From Mucilaginibacter sp. OK283 (lineage in GTDB: Bacteria; Bacteroidota; Bacteroidia; Sphingobacteriales; Sphingobacteriaceae): DNA of 64,000 nucleotides. This document shows, piece by piece, positions 8,752-17,642 of the stretch (its first letter is position 1; every line of letters begins with the position of its first letter). Made by a program: the position numbers and the translations under genes. Where the stretch lies: contig NZ_FODR01000021.1 in the NCBI RefSeq assembly GCF_900110415.1, positions 1 to 64,000 on the forward strand, in the 5' to 3' direction. Under the pieces are notes generated by a model. That model was not told the origin of the DNA. It did no database searches and saw nothing but the letters and a program-made list of their open reading frames with translations.

Positions 8752-9699
8752 ATGAATATTGCACTGCATCATTTCCGTTTGGTTGATACAATTTCTAAAG
8801 AAGGATCGCTTACAAAAGCAGCCGCAACTTTGCATTTAACACAGTCGGCGCTGAGCCATCAGTTGAAGGAATTGGAGCGCGAAATGGATATTGAAGTTTT
8901 TCACCGGCAGGGTAAAAAACTCCATCTTAGCGAGCAGGGGTATCGCTTCCTGCGGAGCGCCGAAAAGATCCTGGCCGAGCTGAATTCGCTTGAAGAAGAC
9001 ATACAGAATTACAAGAACGGCAAGACAGGGAAACTTACCATCAGCATGCAATGTTACACGGCTTATCATTGGTTGCCGGGCATCATCAAATATTACAAAA
9101 ACCGCTGGCCTGATATCAATATCCACATTTTATCGGATGCGACGCGCCGCCCGCTGGAGTATTTAATGCGCGGCGAACTGGATATTGGCATAGTGCGTAC
9201 GCAGATGATAAATACCAAAATTGTATACGAGCCTATCTTTGAAGATCAGCTTGTGGCCGTAATTTGTACCGATCATCCGCTGGCAAAAAAGGACATTATC
9301 AGCGTATCGGATTTCCAGGACGAAGAACTCATTTTACCATTGTATGATCCATCATACCAGGACACGCCGGTGATTGAAGCCCTCATCCAGGCGCAGCAGG
9401 TAAAGCCCAAAACGTTGCACCGCATTCACTATACCGATGCTACTATCGAGATGGTGAACGCAGGCCTTGGCATCAGCGTTATGGCCGACTGGATTGTTAA
9501 ACCATACCTCAATGGTCGCAACATTGTGACAAAACCCCTGCATCATACCATTGCCCAACGCACCTGGTATGCAGCAACTATCAAGCAAACACCTGCCATC
9601 CAAAACTTTTTGGAGTGCCTGAAAATGCATTTTTCAATAAATGGAGTGATAGGGAAACCGGCCGAAGAAGTATTGGCAGATATGGCCGAAGTGGTTTAA
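8752..9699 (+). CDS. LysR-family transcriptional regulator of the efflux operon
   Basis: 315 residues. The N-terminal winged helix-turn-helix is clear (GSLTKAAATLHLTQSALSHQ, about 18-37). The rest is a periplasmic-binding-protein-like effector domain, with conserved pieces such as LRSAEKILAELNSLEEDI and GELDIGIVRT. The C-terminal region resembles MetR-type regulators in general form, but I cannot assign an effector. It is transcribed divergently from the RND efflux operon, the standard arrangement for a local activator or repressor. Its start codon directly follows the proposed operator, so it probably autoregulates. Confidence 0.9.
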   Translation: MNIALHHFRLVDTISKEGSLTKAAATLHLTQSALSHQLKELEREMDIEVFHRQGKKLHLSEQGYRFLRSAEKILAELNSLEEDIQNYKNGKTGKLTISMQCYTAYHWLPGIIKYYKNRWPDINIHILSDATRRPLEYLMRGELDIGIVRTQMINTKIVYEPIFEDQLVAVICTDHPLAKKDIISVSDFQDEELILPLYDPSYQDTPVIEALIQAQQVKPKTLHRIHYTDATIEMVNAGLGISVMADWIVKPYLNGRNIVTKPLHHTIAQRTWYAATIKQTPAIQNFLECLKMHFSINGVIGKPAEEVLADMAEVV

Positions 9700-9918
9700 T
9701 TACCGCTATGTTTGGAGTATGGTTTTAAGCGTTCTTTTTTCTATGCCTTTGTAAAACTATTTGATGATATTTTCCTTTACCTATTTGTATTGATAGCTAC
9801 CTGGCAGGAGACAAAAAATAAACAACAAAGCTTAAAACTGCATTTAAACCTATAGCTTTGAAGCTAATCTATACTGACATGTTAAACAAAGCTAAAAGCT
9901 GGTCGTTACCTTTTTAAA

Positions 9919-11400
9919 ATGTTTTATAAATCTGTTTTACTACTATCGTTCTTATTAGGTTTTCAATTGTCTGTACAGGCAAATTTTGTATTCAATAACA
10001 ATTCAATAGCGGCTTATAAAGCCATATATGAGTTAAAATTTAATGATGCTAAAAAGTATATCCAGGACGAAAAACTAAGAAATCCGCAAAATGGCATTAC
10101 AGTTTTGCTTGATAATTACGCCGATTATTTACACCTGCTTACTTCAGAAAATAAAAGCGAATATGAAAAATTAAAAGACCTGAAGTCGGACAGGATTGAT
10201 GTCATAAAAGATAACGACGAAAATTCACCTTATTATTTGTTTGCCCAGGCCGAGATCTATCTTCAATGGGGAATGTTAAAAGCCAAATTTGGCGATTTTA
10301 CGGCCTCTACCCTTGATTTAAACAAGGCCAAAAACCTGCTGAACGAAAACAACAAGAAATACAAAGATTTTTTACCCAACCAAAAAAGCCTGGCTTTACT
10401 GGATGTGATCTTTGGAGCCATTCCATCTAACTTAAGAGGAATAGCGAATTTTTTCGGCATTCGGGGCGATATCGCAAGCGGGTATAAACAGCTGGAAAAA
10501 TTCAGGGCCCAGATAGCAGGTTCGCCCTATAGTTATTATAATGATGAGGCTGTTTTTTTGATATGCTTTACTGATATAGATGTATTACACAGCCGGAACA
10601 ACTATGCACACCTGGCACAGCTGTTAGATGGGATGAATGATAAAAGCCTTTTGAAAGCTTATTTGCAAGGCTATGTTGCCTATAAAACCGGGCATAATGA
10701 CGAGGCTATCAATTACCTTCAAAACGCACCAAAATCAAACCTGTATCCGGCCTTGCCGGCAATAAGTTATTTATTAGGTAATGCAAAATTATGCCGTATG
10801 GATACCGATGCCAATATTTACTTATTAAAGTTTTTAAAAGATACCAGGGGGATCAATTATATTAAAGACTCCTACCAAAAACTGGCCTACTATTATCTTT
10901 TGAGGAATGATTTAAACAATTATAACAATTATATAAAGCTGACACGTACCAAAGGTTACACCACCGACGAAAAAGACAAACAGGCTTTAAAGGAAGCCAA
11001 TGATGTTAAACCCGATCTGGAGCTTTTAAAAGCAAGGCTGTATTTTGATGGCGGCTATTATAACAATGCATTGGCGCAATTAAAATCGAAACAGGTAAAC
11101 GATCTTAAAAACATAAGGGATAAAATTGAGCTTTATTACAGGTTTGGACGTACCTATGACCGTATGAATGTTTTCAATGATGCTTTAACCAACTACCAAA
11201 AGGCAATTAACATTGGCAAAAAAGAAACCTATTATTATGCGGCCAATTCGGCATTGTTCTCCGGTGTTATTTACGAACAGAAAAAGGATTATAAAAAAGC
11301 TGCCGACTATTACAACCAGGCCCTGCAGATGAAGAACCATGAATATCAAAACAGCATAGATACCCAGGCAAAAGAAGGCCTGAACAGGATAAAACAATAA
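9919..11400 (+). CDS. Secreted tetratricopeptide-repeat protein of unknown role
   Basis: 493 residues with an N-terminal signal peptide (MFYKSVLLLSFLLGFQLSVQ, cleavage near QA-N). Helical repeat units run through the protein; the last two are canonical TPRs (YYRFGRTYDRMNVFNDALTN and YEQKKDYKKAADYYNQALQM). It probably works as a protein-binding scaffold in the periplasm. It stands alone: 219 AT-rich bases precede it and 470 bases separate it from the FAS-like cluster. I do not recognise a more specific family. Confidence 0.75.
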   Translation: MFYKSVLLLSFLLGFQLSVQANFVFNNNSIAAYKAIYELKFNDAKKYIQDEKLRNPQNGITVLLDNYADYLHLLTSENKSEYEKLKDLKSDRIDVIKDNDENSPYYLFAQAEIYLQWGMLKAKFGDFTASTLDLNKAKNLLNENNKKYKDFLPNQKSLALLDVIFGAIPSNLRGIANFFGIRGDIASGYKQLEKFRAQIAGSPYSYYNDEAVFLICFTDIDVLHSRNNYAHLAQLLDGMNDKSLLKAYLQGYVAYKTGHNDEAINYLQNAPKSNLYPALPAISYLLGNAKLCRMDTDANIYLLKFLKDTRGINYIKDSYQKLAYYYLLRNDLNNYNNYIKLTRTKGYTTDEKDKQALKEANDVKPDLELLKARLYFDGGYYNNALAQLKSKQVNDLKNIRDKIELYYRFGRTYDRMNVFNDALTNYQKAINIGKKETYYYAANSALFSGVIYEQKKDYKKAADYYNQALQMKNHEYQNSIDTQAKEGLNRIKQ

Positions 11401-11401
11401 T

Positions 11402-11624
11402 AGAATCAAGAAATAAGAATCAAGAAAAGTATTGATAATCTGTGCGATCATAAAAGCTACTAGTATACAGGCTTTTTAAATGCAGCCAGGTAAAAAGAGC
11501 TTGCTTATCAGCTTTTCAAATTATCGAAATAAAGATAAATACATAGTATGTATTAGCATATAACCTGCTAATAGCCAGTTCGCAATATTTGTCTTGATTC
11601 TTGACTCTTGATTCCTGGCTCTTA
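11402..11624. repeat. Intergenic AATCAAG-type inverted repeat
   Basis: The left arm (11402-11430) is built from AGAATCAAG units. The right arm (11591-11624) carries the reverse complement units (CTTGATTC, CTCTTGATTCC). The AT-rich centre shows no gene. Repeats of this wording behave like filler between genes. The remaining bases to 11871 carry only the candidate promoter for the cluster that follows. Confidence 0.55.
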
Positions 11625-11698
11625 TTTAAATCGAAGTACAGTTTATTATTTTAATGGTAAATCGGGCCAAACAGTTTATAGAATTGCAATTTAAAACT

Positions 11699-11706
11699 TA
11701 CATTTG
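11699..11706 (+). promoter_or_regulatory. Candidate -7 box for the FAS-like cluster
   Basis: TACATTTG matches the Bacteroidota -7 consensus TAnnTTTG. A weak GTTTA lies about 20 bases upstream as a possible -33 box. The resulting leader would be about 160 bases long. This is a pattern match only. Confidence 0.3.
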
Positions 11707-11871
11707 AAATACATATTCACTATTGAGTATAATAATGTATTGGTAAGTTATTGTTCCTAACCACAATTGAGGTTACGTTAATTTAATCATCTATGGGTTA
11801 ACGTAATACAAGCATTGAAAATACATCTACCTAAATAACTTTTAATTGATACGTAAAAAATCGTTTAACAA

Positions 11872-12594
11872 ATGGTTGAAAAAAAGATATTGATAACCGG
11901 AGCAAGCAGGGGTTTGGGCCTGGCAATATCAAAAATACTTTCAAAAGAATATACTTTAATATTACATGCTACCCGCAAAGAAAGTTTTACCCATATTGAG
12001 CCCGGAAGCCATTTACTTTGTGCCGATCTGAACGATAGGCAGGAGCTTAATGAGTTTTGTAACCGCTTAAAAAAAGAGCATGGGGATACCTTGGTAGCCG
12101 TAATTAATAATGCGGGCATAACGTTAGACAAATCTTTAATTTACCAGCCCGAAAATGATATTGACAGGATACTGCAGGTAAACCTTAAAGCCCCTGTCAT
12201 GATCTGTAAGGCTGCAATGAAAATTTTCACTTTAAAAAAACGGGGTGTAATTATCAATGTAAGTTCGGTTGTTGGCGAAACGGGCAATGCGTTCCAGGCT
12301 GTTTATGCGGCCACAAAAGCAGGTTTGATAGCGTTTTCAAAATCGTTGGCCAAAGAAGTGGCAGCGCTTAATCAAGAGCATGCAATAAGGATACTCAGCA
12401 TTTCGCCGGGTTTTATTGAAACAGATATGACTGACCGGATCCCGGAAGCCGAAAAGCAAAAATTCCTTACAGCTATACCGGCTAACCGCTTTGGCAGCGT
12501 AAATGAAGTGGCAGAAGTAGTGGCTTTCCTGGTTTCAGACAAAGCATCTTATATAAACGGAACTAACATACATATTAATGGCGGGTTATTATGA
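11872..12594 (+). CDS. 3-oxoacyl-ACP reductase (FabG-like SDR), first gene of the acyl cluster
   Basis: 240 residues of a classical short-chain dehydrogenase. The nucleotide-binding motif TGASRGLG is at 9-16, NNAG at 79-82, and the catalytic YAATK (Tyr145, Lys149) follows the SSVVG serine region near 131. The C-terminal SPGFIETDM and NGTNIHINGG are typical of FabG. The expected reaction is NADPH-dependent reduction of a 3-ketoacyl-ACP. It overlaps the next gene by 17 bases and heads a run of eight genes with overlaps or tiny gaps, which indicates one operon. Confidence 0.88.
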   Translation: MVEKKILITGASRGLGLAISKILSKEYTLILHATRKESFTHIEPGSHLLCADLNDRQELNEFCNRLKKEHGDTLVAVINNAGITLDKSLIYQPENDIDRILQVNLKAPVMICKAAMKIFTLKKRGVIINVSSVVGETGNAFQAVYAATKAGLIAFSKSLAKEVAALNQEHAIRILSISPGFIETDMTDRIPEAEKQKFLTAIPANRFGSVNEVAEVVAFLVSDKASYINGTNIHINGGLL

Positions 12595-13153
12595 TCAGGG
12601 AGTACTGATACACAATTTATGTGATTCGGACCCGAAGGATGTACTGGTTAACCACGGACCAACAAAGTTGCTGATTGATAATTATCACTGGCATTCGCCA
12701 AATGTAGGTATTGTTGCAAGCTACACCCCGAAGGATCGGGATGTGGAAGACCATTTTAATATTTTTAGAGGGGTTGACCAGATAGAAGCATTTGCACAGG
12801 CCACTTCCGGTTCATGCAGCGTATTTTTAGAATGCCAGAAATTGGCCTCTACTCCGGTAGAGTTATCCGAAAAATTCGTGCCCAGGTTTTTAAGTATTGG
12901 CCAGGTAAATTTTATAGGTTATTTAGAAAAGGGTGACACATTTATAAGTATCGGGAACATAAAATTTTATAAATTCAGGCAGATAGTTTGCGACGGAAGG
13001 ATTTATAAATGTCCCACAGGCATTAACCTGGATAAGCATTTTGAAGATTTTACCGAAGAACGTTTGCTGGCATATGATATAGGGGCCGGTTTTACGCTTA
13101 TTGCCGAATTTAATGACATAACAGGAAGATCAATTAAAAAAGAATTAATTTAA
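12578..13153 (+). CDS. FabZ-like hotdog-fold 3-hydroxyacyl-ACP dehydratase
   Basis: 191 residues. The stretch 28-75 follows FabZ: LLIDNYHWHSPN for the strand-helix entry, then DHFNIF where FabZ has GHFPG (His59), and QIEAFAQATSG where FabZ has EALAQ (Glu70). Both catalytic residues are therefore present, although the glycine-rich HFPG loop is altered. It should remove water from a 3-hydroxyacyl-ACP. At 191 residues it is longer than ordinary FabZ (about 145-150). It overlaps fabG-like by 17 bases; another ATG at 12591 runs out of frame to an early stop and is not the start. Confidence 0.72.
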   Translation: MAGYYDQGVLIHNLCDSDPKDVLVNHGPTKLLIDNYHWHSPNVGIVASYTPKDRDVEDHFNIFRGVDQIEAFAQATSGSCSVFLECQKLASTPVELSEKFVPRFLSIGQVNFIGYLEKGDTFISIGNIKFYKFRQIVCDGRIYKCPTGINLDKHFEDFTEERLLAYDIGAGFTLIAEFNDITGRSIKKELI

Positions 13154-13170
13154 CAGCAATTAAAATATTA

Positions 13171-13431
13171 ATGGAAAGACAAGAAATTATTGATGGTTTG
13201 GTAGAGATACTTAAAACCGTAAGAACAATAAATCCGGATAAATTGGTGGGCGTAACAGAAGAAACTGATTTTATAAAAGATCTGAACACCCCATCAACAG
13301 AGATGATAAATATTGTGGCTAAAACCGAGCAGAAGTTTGATGTTGAGTTTGAAGACGATGACATTGATGATTTAGGGTCGCAGGTTAAAGATATTGTTGA
13401 TCTGATATTGAAGTCAAAAGAAAAAGATTAA
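13171..13431 (+). CDS. Dedicated acyl carrier protein
   Basis: 86 residues, acidic, with the four-helix ACP pattern (IIDGLVEILKTV, helix II after NTPSTEM, and KFDVEFEDDDIDDL). The predicted phosphopantetheine serine is Ser42 in TPSTEM, where housekeeping ACPs have DSLD. The missing Asp before the serine marks it as a specialised carrier. The next gene starts one base after its stop. A holo-ACP synthase in the same operon is the likely modifying enzyme. Confidence 0.8.
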   Translation: MERQEIIDGLVEILKTVRTINPDKLVGVTEETDFIKDLNTPSTEMINIVAKTEQKFDVEFEDDDIDDLGSQVKDIVDLILKSKEKD

Positions 13432-13432
13432 T

Positions 13433-14779
13433 ATGAAAGGCAGGAAAGTAGCGGTTGTAGGAATGGGCGGAGCTTTCCCTGCCTGTGAAAATCTGGACGA
13501 TTTTAGCCGGAAGATATTTGCAGATCAAAGCCTGATCAGGTCATGGGACCAGGCGTTGGCCTATGGCAAAAATATCCGGTCGTCTGTATCTGGTTATATA
13601 ACAGAACAGGAGATGAATATTGATGTGATATATTCATCATTAGCCGCAAACTACCCGGAAACCTATGTTGATAATTTGGACAGGATACCGCCTGCCAATT
13701 TAGCCACTGCCGATGTTGGGAGTATCTGGGCGATGCTGGCCACCTTAGATGCCATAAAAATGGCCGGATGGTCGGACGCAGAAACCCAGTCAGAGCAAAC
13801 CGGTGTGGTTATAGGCTCTGGTGGAGCTGGCAACGTTATTTTACGCAACGCCTGGCATAATTTTTATGAACTGGGTAAAAAAACACGCCTAAGCGGAGGA
13901 CACACTGTTGACCGTACCATGGTTTTTCGCGAAGCCGCCAATGTATCTATACTCATAAAAAATAAAGGCGTTTGCGAAGCTATCGGGTCGGCCTGTGCAA
14001 CCGGGCTTGGTAATATAGGTTACGCGTACCGTTTAATTAAATTTGGTTTACAGGACAGGGTTATTGCCGGCGGGGTTGAAGGTACATCGTTAGAAACCTT
14101 TATTGGTTTTGATGGTATGCAGGTGCTGAGCAAAGGCTTTAGTCCCGAAGAAAGTTCCCGCCCTTTTGACATAAACAGGAACGGGTTCGTATGCTCATTT
14201 GGCGCAGGGATAGTAGCACTTGAAGAATATGAACAGGCTATAGCCAGGGGTGCTGAGATATTAGGTGTAATTGATGAGTATTTTAATAACTCTGATGGCG
14301 ATGGTGATATGTTTTTTCCATCCTTTGCCGGCCAGAAACGCTTATGGAAAGGTTTGCTTTCTGAGTCGGAAGGTAAACCGGATGTTGTAAAGGTACATGG
14401 CACTTCCACACCGGCAGGCGATGCCATTGAACTGTTAAGCGTAGTAGATGTTTTAGGTGAGGATGGCTATCATATTTCGGCGCCAAAATCGCAATTCGGG
14501 CACATGTTGGGCGCCGCGGGGGGAGTTGAGTTTATTACGGCTTTGCTGATGCTTAAAGAGCAGAAAGTTTTGCCTTGCTTAAATTCGGTACAACTTAATC
14601 CCGAACTGGAAAGTTACCAGAAAACAAGCCAATGGACCGGCCCAACCAAACCTTTGGAAGCTTACCGGAACCTTATTCCACAAAAAAGCTTTTCAAAAGA
14701 AATTAACAGTATTGTTTGCCTTAATTACGGGTTTGGCGGTACAAACAGCGCTTTAAAAGTATCGAAGCATAACATATGA
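13433..14779 (+). CDS. Beta-ketoacyl-ACP synthase II-type ketosynthase
   Basis: 448 residues of thiolase fold. The Cys-His-His triad is complete: Cys188 in SACATG, His322 in VHGTSTPAGD, and His357 in KSQFGHMLGAAGG. The C-terminal NYGFGGTNSAL is also conserved. It should condense malonyl-ACP with an acyl chain and is the only condensing enzyme in the cluster. The N-terminal 60 residues differ from FabF (AVVGMGGAFPACENLDDF resembles the opening of polyketide or PUFA ketosynthases), which supports a specialised product. Confidence 0.87.
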   Translation: MKGRKVAVVGMGGAFPACENLDDFSRKIFADQSLIRSWDQALAYGKNIRSSVSGYITEQEMNIDVIYSSLAANYPETYVDNLDRIPPANLATADVGSIWAMLATLDAIKMAGWSDAETQSEQTGVVIGSGGAGNVILRNAWHNFYELGKKTRLSGGHTVDRTMVFREAANVSILIKNKGVCEAIGSACATGLGNIGYAYRLIKFGLQDRVIAGGVEGTSLETFIGFDGMQVLSKGFSPEESSRPFDINRNGFVCSFGAGIVALEEYEQAIARGAEILGVIDEYFNNSDGDGDMFFPSFAGQKRLWKGLLSESEGKPDVVKVHGTSTPAGDAIELLSVVDVLGEDGYHISAPKSQFGHMLGAAGGVEFITALLMLKEQKVLPCLNSVQLNPELESYQKTSQWTGPTKPLEAYRNLIPQKSFSKEINSIVCLNYGFGGTNSALKVSKHNI

Positions 14780-15588
14780 TTAGTAACAACAATAAAGTTG
14801 CCGTTATATTTGGTGTAAGGAACGATAGCTCCATAGCTTATGATGTTGCCTTAAAACTAAATCAATCTGGTTGCAGGCTTGCCCTTAGCTATGTTGAGGA
14901 TACTAAGGACGATGTACTTTACCTGATGGAAAGGCTGAATATTGATACCCGCTTTGCCAAACAGGTTGATGTAAGGAATGAAGAACAAATTACAACGTTT
15001 TTAAATTTTGTACACCAGGAATTAGGCCCCATTGACTATATACTGCATGCCGTAGCTTTTGGCAATCAAAAAGTGATGTGTTCCTCCTTGCCGGGTAGTA
15101 AAGAGCCTGCACCATCATATATCGATATCCCGTTTGAAGACCTGATGGATTCCTTCAATATCAGCGCCTATTCGCTGTTAAGAATAGCGCGGGTGGCCGA
15201 AAACCTGCTGCAAAAAAATGCATCTATCCTAACACTTACTTATAATGCCGGAAGCAGGGTGTTCCCCGAATATGCGGGTATGGCCATTAACAAAGCAGCC
15301 CTTGAAACCATTGTATTATATCTTGCCAGTTATTTCAGGACCAAGCAGGTGAGGGTGAACGCAATTTCTGCCGGTTTGGTCATGACATCATCAGCAGGGG
15401 GCATAAACGGGATCCGTAAGATCAGGAAATTAGGAAAAATTACGGCGCCGTTAGGCAATATTGATGCGGGGGATGTTGGCGATACAGCATTGTATTACTT
15501 TTCGGATCTTTCAAAAAAGGTAACCGGAAATATTCATTTTGTTGATGGCGGCTTTAATATAATGGCAATACCCGTAGATGGAGCATAA
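14776..15588 (+). CDS. Enoyl-ACP reductase (FabI-like SDR)
   Basis: 270 residues. FabI features are visible: VIFGVRNDSSIAYDVA for the nucleotide-binding start (GVxxxxSIA), HAVAF after the beta4 strand, and the FabI-type active site with Tyr156 and the Tyr166-x6-Lys173 pair (YAGMAINK). AISAG and the GNIHFVDGG end also match. It reduces trans-2-enoyl-ACP to acyl-ACP. It overlaps the ketosynthase gene by 4 bases (ATGA). A second FabI copy placed inside a dedicated cluster suggests the product is a saturated chain. Confidence 0.87.
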   Translation: MISNNNKVAVIFGVRNDSSIAYDVALKLNQSGCRLALSYVEDTKDDVLYLMERLNIDTRFAKQVDVRNEEQITTFLNFVHQELGPIDYILHAVAFGNQKVMCSSLPGSKEPAPSYIDIPFEDLMDSFNISAYSLLRIARVAENLLQKNASILTLTYNAGSRVFPEYAGMAINKAALETIVLYLASYFRTKQVRVNAISAGLVMTSSAGGINGIRKIRKLGKITAPLGNIDAGDVGDTALYYFSDLSKKVTGNIHFVDGGFNIMAIPVDGA

Positions 15589-15979
15589 AATAGAGTCATC
15601 GGTCAAGGAATTAACAGCCTTGCAGCGATTTGCAGTGGGCAACGACCTGGTATGTTTAGCCGATTTTAAAACTTCTTTAACCGACTTGTTTAAAAATAAA
15701 GTTTATACCGCTGCCGAGATTGACTACTGCGATAGTTTTAGCGATCCAATTCTCCGTTACGCATCTACCTGGGCAGCCAAAGAGGCCGTTTACAAGGCGG
15801 TTAAGCAAATTGACCCGGCACCTTTAAGCTGGAAAAAAATAGAAATTATCAGGACAAAAGCTTCCGGTCGCCCGCATGTGGTTTTACAACCTAATCTTAA
15901 ATGTTACCAGGTAAGCCTTACCATATCGCACGATGGCGACTATGCCTGGGCTTTGGCCTTAATTGATAAAATAGCTTAA
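15578..15979 (+). CDS. Holo-ACP synthase (AcpS-type phosphopantetheinyl transferase)
   Basis: 133 residues. AcpS motifs are present: GNDLV (Asp23, in place of the usual GIDIV), WAAKEAVYKA (Glu69), and SLTISHDGDYAWA. The enzyme transfers 4'-phosphopantetheine from CoA to the ACP serine. The gene overlaps fabI-like by 11 bases. Its presence in the operon suggests that it serves the unusual ACP encoded four genes upstream rather than the housekeeping ACP; that pairing is inferred. Confidence 0.85.
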   Translation: MEHKIESSVKELTALQRFAVGNDLVCLADFKTSLTDLFKNKVYTAAEIDYCDSFSDPILRYASTWAAKEAVYKAVKQIDPAPLSWKKIEIIRTKASGRPHVVLQPNLKCYQVSLTISHDGDYAWALALIDKIA

Positions 15980-15983
15980 GCCA

Positions 15984-16805
15984 TTGACCTCACATTACTA
16001 CCGAACCGACTTAGTAGATCTCCATTATTATAAATTTGGAACGGGAAAAGCGCATATGTTATGTTTTCATGGTTTTGGTATGCACGGCAAACAGTTTTTA
16101 GCTTTAGAGCCCGAACTTGGCAACAAATATACCTTTTGGGGGTTTGACCTTTTCTTTCATAAAGAAACAAAATTGAAGGATAATAGTTTAGCAGCTGTAA
16201 AAACCGGGCTTACCAAAAAACAACTCGCTGATTTAATAGTTTCCTTTTGCAAAGCAATGCAGATAGACCGGTTTTCGGTTATAGGTTATTCTATGGGGTC
16301 GCATTATGCAACAGCGGTTGTTGAAGAACTTCCGTTTTTGATTAACGAATATATTGTTGCGGCGCCATCGTCTATTAAACCGGGCCGTATGGTTAGTTTT
16401 TTTAGCAGGAATGCGGCCGGTAATAAAATTTTAGAAAAAATAGTTTTAAGTAAAAACGCCATGGTAAACCTGTTGGTTACCTGCAAAAGGGTAGGACTTA
16501 TAGATGCCGAAGGCTACAATATTTTGTTAAAAGAAATTGAAACAGAGGAGTTAAGATTTAACATGTATGCATGCTTTACTTATTTACGGTTTTTAATAAC
16601 CGATGAAGCAAAGTTGACCAGGTCGCTTAACGATTATGATATAAGGAGCATTTTTATTTTTGGTAAGCGCGATAAAAAGTATCCGCTTGCTATCGGAAAA
16701 GCCTTTTTACCCCGGATAAAAAACGCCGAAATAATAGATATGGATGAAAGCCACGAAATAATTAATAAACGTTTTGCTGCGGTTTTAGGAGGCCTGTTAT
16801 TATGA
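15984..16805 (+). CDS. Alpha/beta-hydrolase, possible thioesterase or acyl transferase of the cluster
   Basis: 273 residues. The alpha/beta-hydrolase fold shows an oxyanion strand (MLCFHGFGMHG), nucleophile Ser103 in GYSMGS, a likely Asp230 (FGKRDKKYP) and His257 (DESHEI). The reading frame opens with TTG four bases after the acpS-like stop; the first in-frame ATG would remove the start of the fold, so TTG looks real and suggests translational coupling. In this setting it could release or transfer the finished acyl chain from the ACP. The substrate is not shown by the sequence. Confidence 0.72.
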   Translation: MTSHYYRTDLVDLHYYKFGTGKAHMLCFHGFGMHGKQFLALEPELGNKYTFWGFDLFFHKETKLKDNSLAAVKTGLTKKQLADLIVSFCKAMQIDRFSVIGYSMGSHYATAVVEELPFLINEYIVAAPSSIKPGRMVSFFSRNAAGNKILEKIVLSKNAMVNLLVTCKRVGLIDAEGYNILLKEIETEELRFNMYACFTYLRFLITDEAKLTRSLNDYDIRSIFIFGKRDKKYPLAIGKAFLPRIKNAEIIDMDESHEIINKRFAAVLGGLLL

Positions 16806-17455
16806 TCATTAAATCAAAGCCACTACCTTTTTTTTTATTAAAAATGGCCGGGTACCTGGTCGAAAGGGTTTTAAAATCGCGTTTAAATAAACTGGTTATT
16901 AACCCAATTGAAATTAAGCCCGGTCATTCCTATATTTTATTATGCAATCACTTTGGCTTTGGTGATGGTTTTTTAGGTTTTTATTTAGCCTGGAAGGTAA
17001 TTTTAAAGCAGGGGCAGATGAAGCGTTTATACATCATGTCGGTAAAAAAACAAATGCAAAAGAACCGTTGGCTCAGGTATTGTGGTAGTTTTTCTGTTGA
17101 GCCGGGTAAAGTATCTATCAGGGAAAGTTTTGCATATGCTGCCGAACAACTGGCCGAACCGGGTAACCTGTTGCTGTTTTTTCCGCAGGGCAACCTGGAA
17201 AGCTGCCATATCCGGTCAATTAAGTTCCAGGAGGGTATTGCCGAAATAATCCCGCTGATTAAGGGGAACTGCCAAATCATCTGGACCAGCAATATTATCG
17301 AATACTTTGAAAGTTTAAGTCCCTCGGTATATTTCAATATGCTTGATTGTGGTACAAATCACAACTTCGACTTCGATACATTGAAACAACAGGTTAACCA
17401 ACACCACCTTCAATCAATTAAGCAAAATATACGTTTTACTGACGAAGAAAATTAA
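16802..17455 (+). CDS. PlsC-domain acyltransferase
   Basis: 217 residues. The PlsC/LPLAT signature HX4D is present as NHFGFGD (His50, Asp55), followed by the FPQG block (127-130) where glycerolipid acyltransferases have FPEG. A hydrophobic N-terminal stretch suggests membrane association. It overlaps the hydrolase gene by 4 bases and is the last gene of the operon. It probably attaches the acyl chain made by the cluster to a lipid, an amino-lipid or another acceptor. Confidence 0.75.
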   Translation: MIIKSKPLPFFLLKMAGYLVERVLKSRLNKLVINPIEIKPGHSYILLCNHFGFGDGFLGFYLAWKVILKQGQMKRLYIMSVKKQMQKNRWLRYCGSFSVEPGKVSIRESFAYAAEQLAEPGNLLLFFPQGNLESCHIRSIKFQEGIAEIIPLIKGNCQIIWTSNIIEYFESLSPSVYFNMLDCGTNHNFDFDTLKQQVNQHHLQSIKQNIRFTDEEN

Positions 17456-17466
17456 CAGGATACAAC

Positions 17467-17640
17467 CGCAGTATGCCGGGCGTTTCCACCAACGGTAGAA
17501 GTGGTGGCCGTGCTACCTGCTCATACTGCGCCCCCGGTGCTGTGCCCACAACCGGCCTTAGGCGCAGGCCGGTATCCGCGCTATCACTAACGCGAACCTG
17601 CGGGTAATTGTGGGCCGGCAGCTATTGCCGTGTAAACGGC
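17467..17640. other. GC-rich multi-hairpin element
   Basis: No open frame fits. Several stems nest here: CGCAGTATG (17467-17475) with CATACTGCG (17522-17530), holding a CCACC/GGTGG hairpin; GCCCACAA (17544-17551) with TTGTGGGC (17608-17615), which overlaps by one base and otherwise encloses the perfect ACCGGCCT (17551-17558) / AGGCCGGT (17566-17573) hairpin; and GCCG/CGGC at 17627-17640. It is GC-richer than its surroundings. It could be a REP-like mobile repeat, a structured RNA or a terminator region between convergent genes. Confidence 0.5.
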
Positions 17641-17642
17641 CT

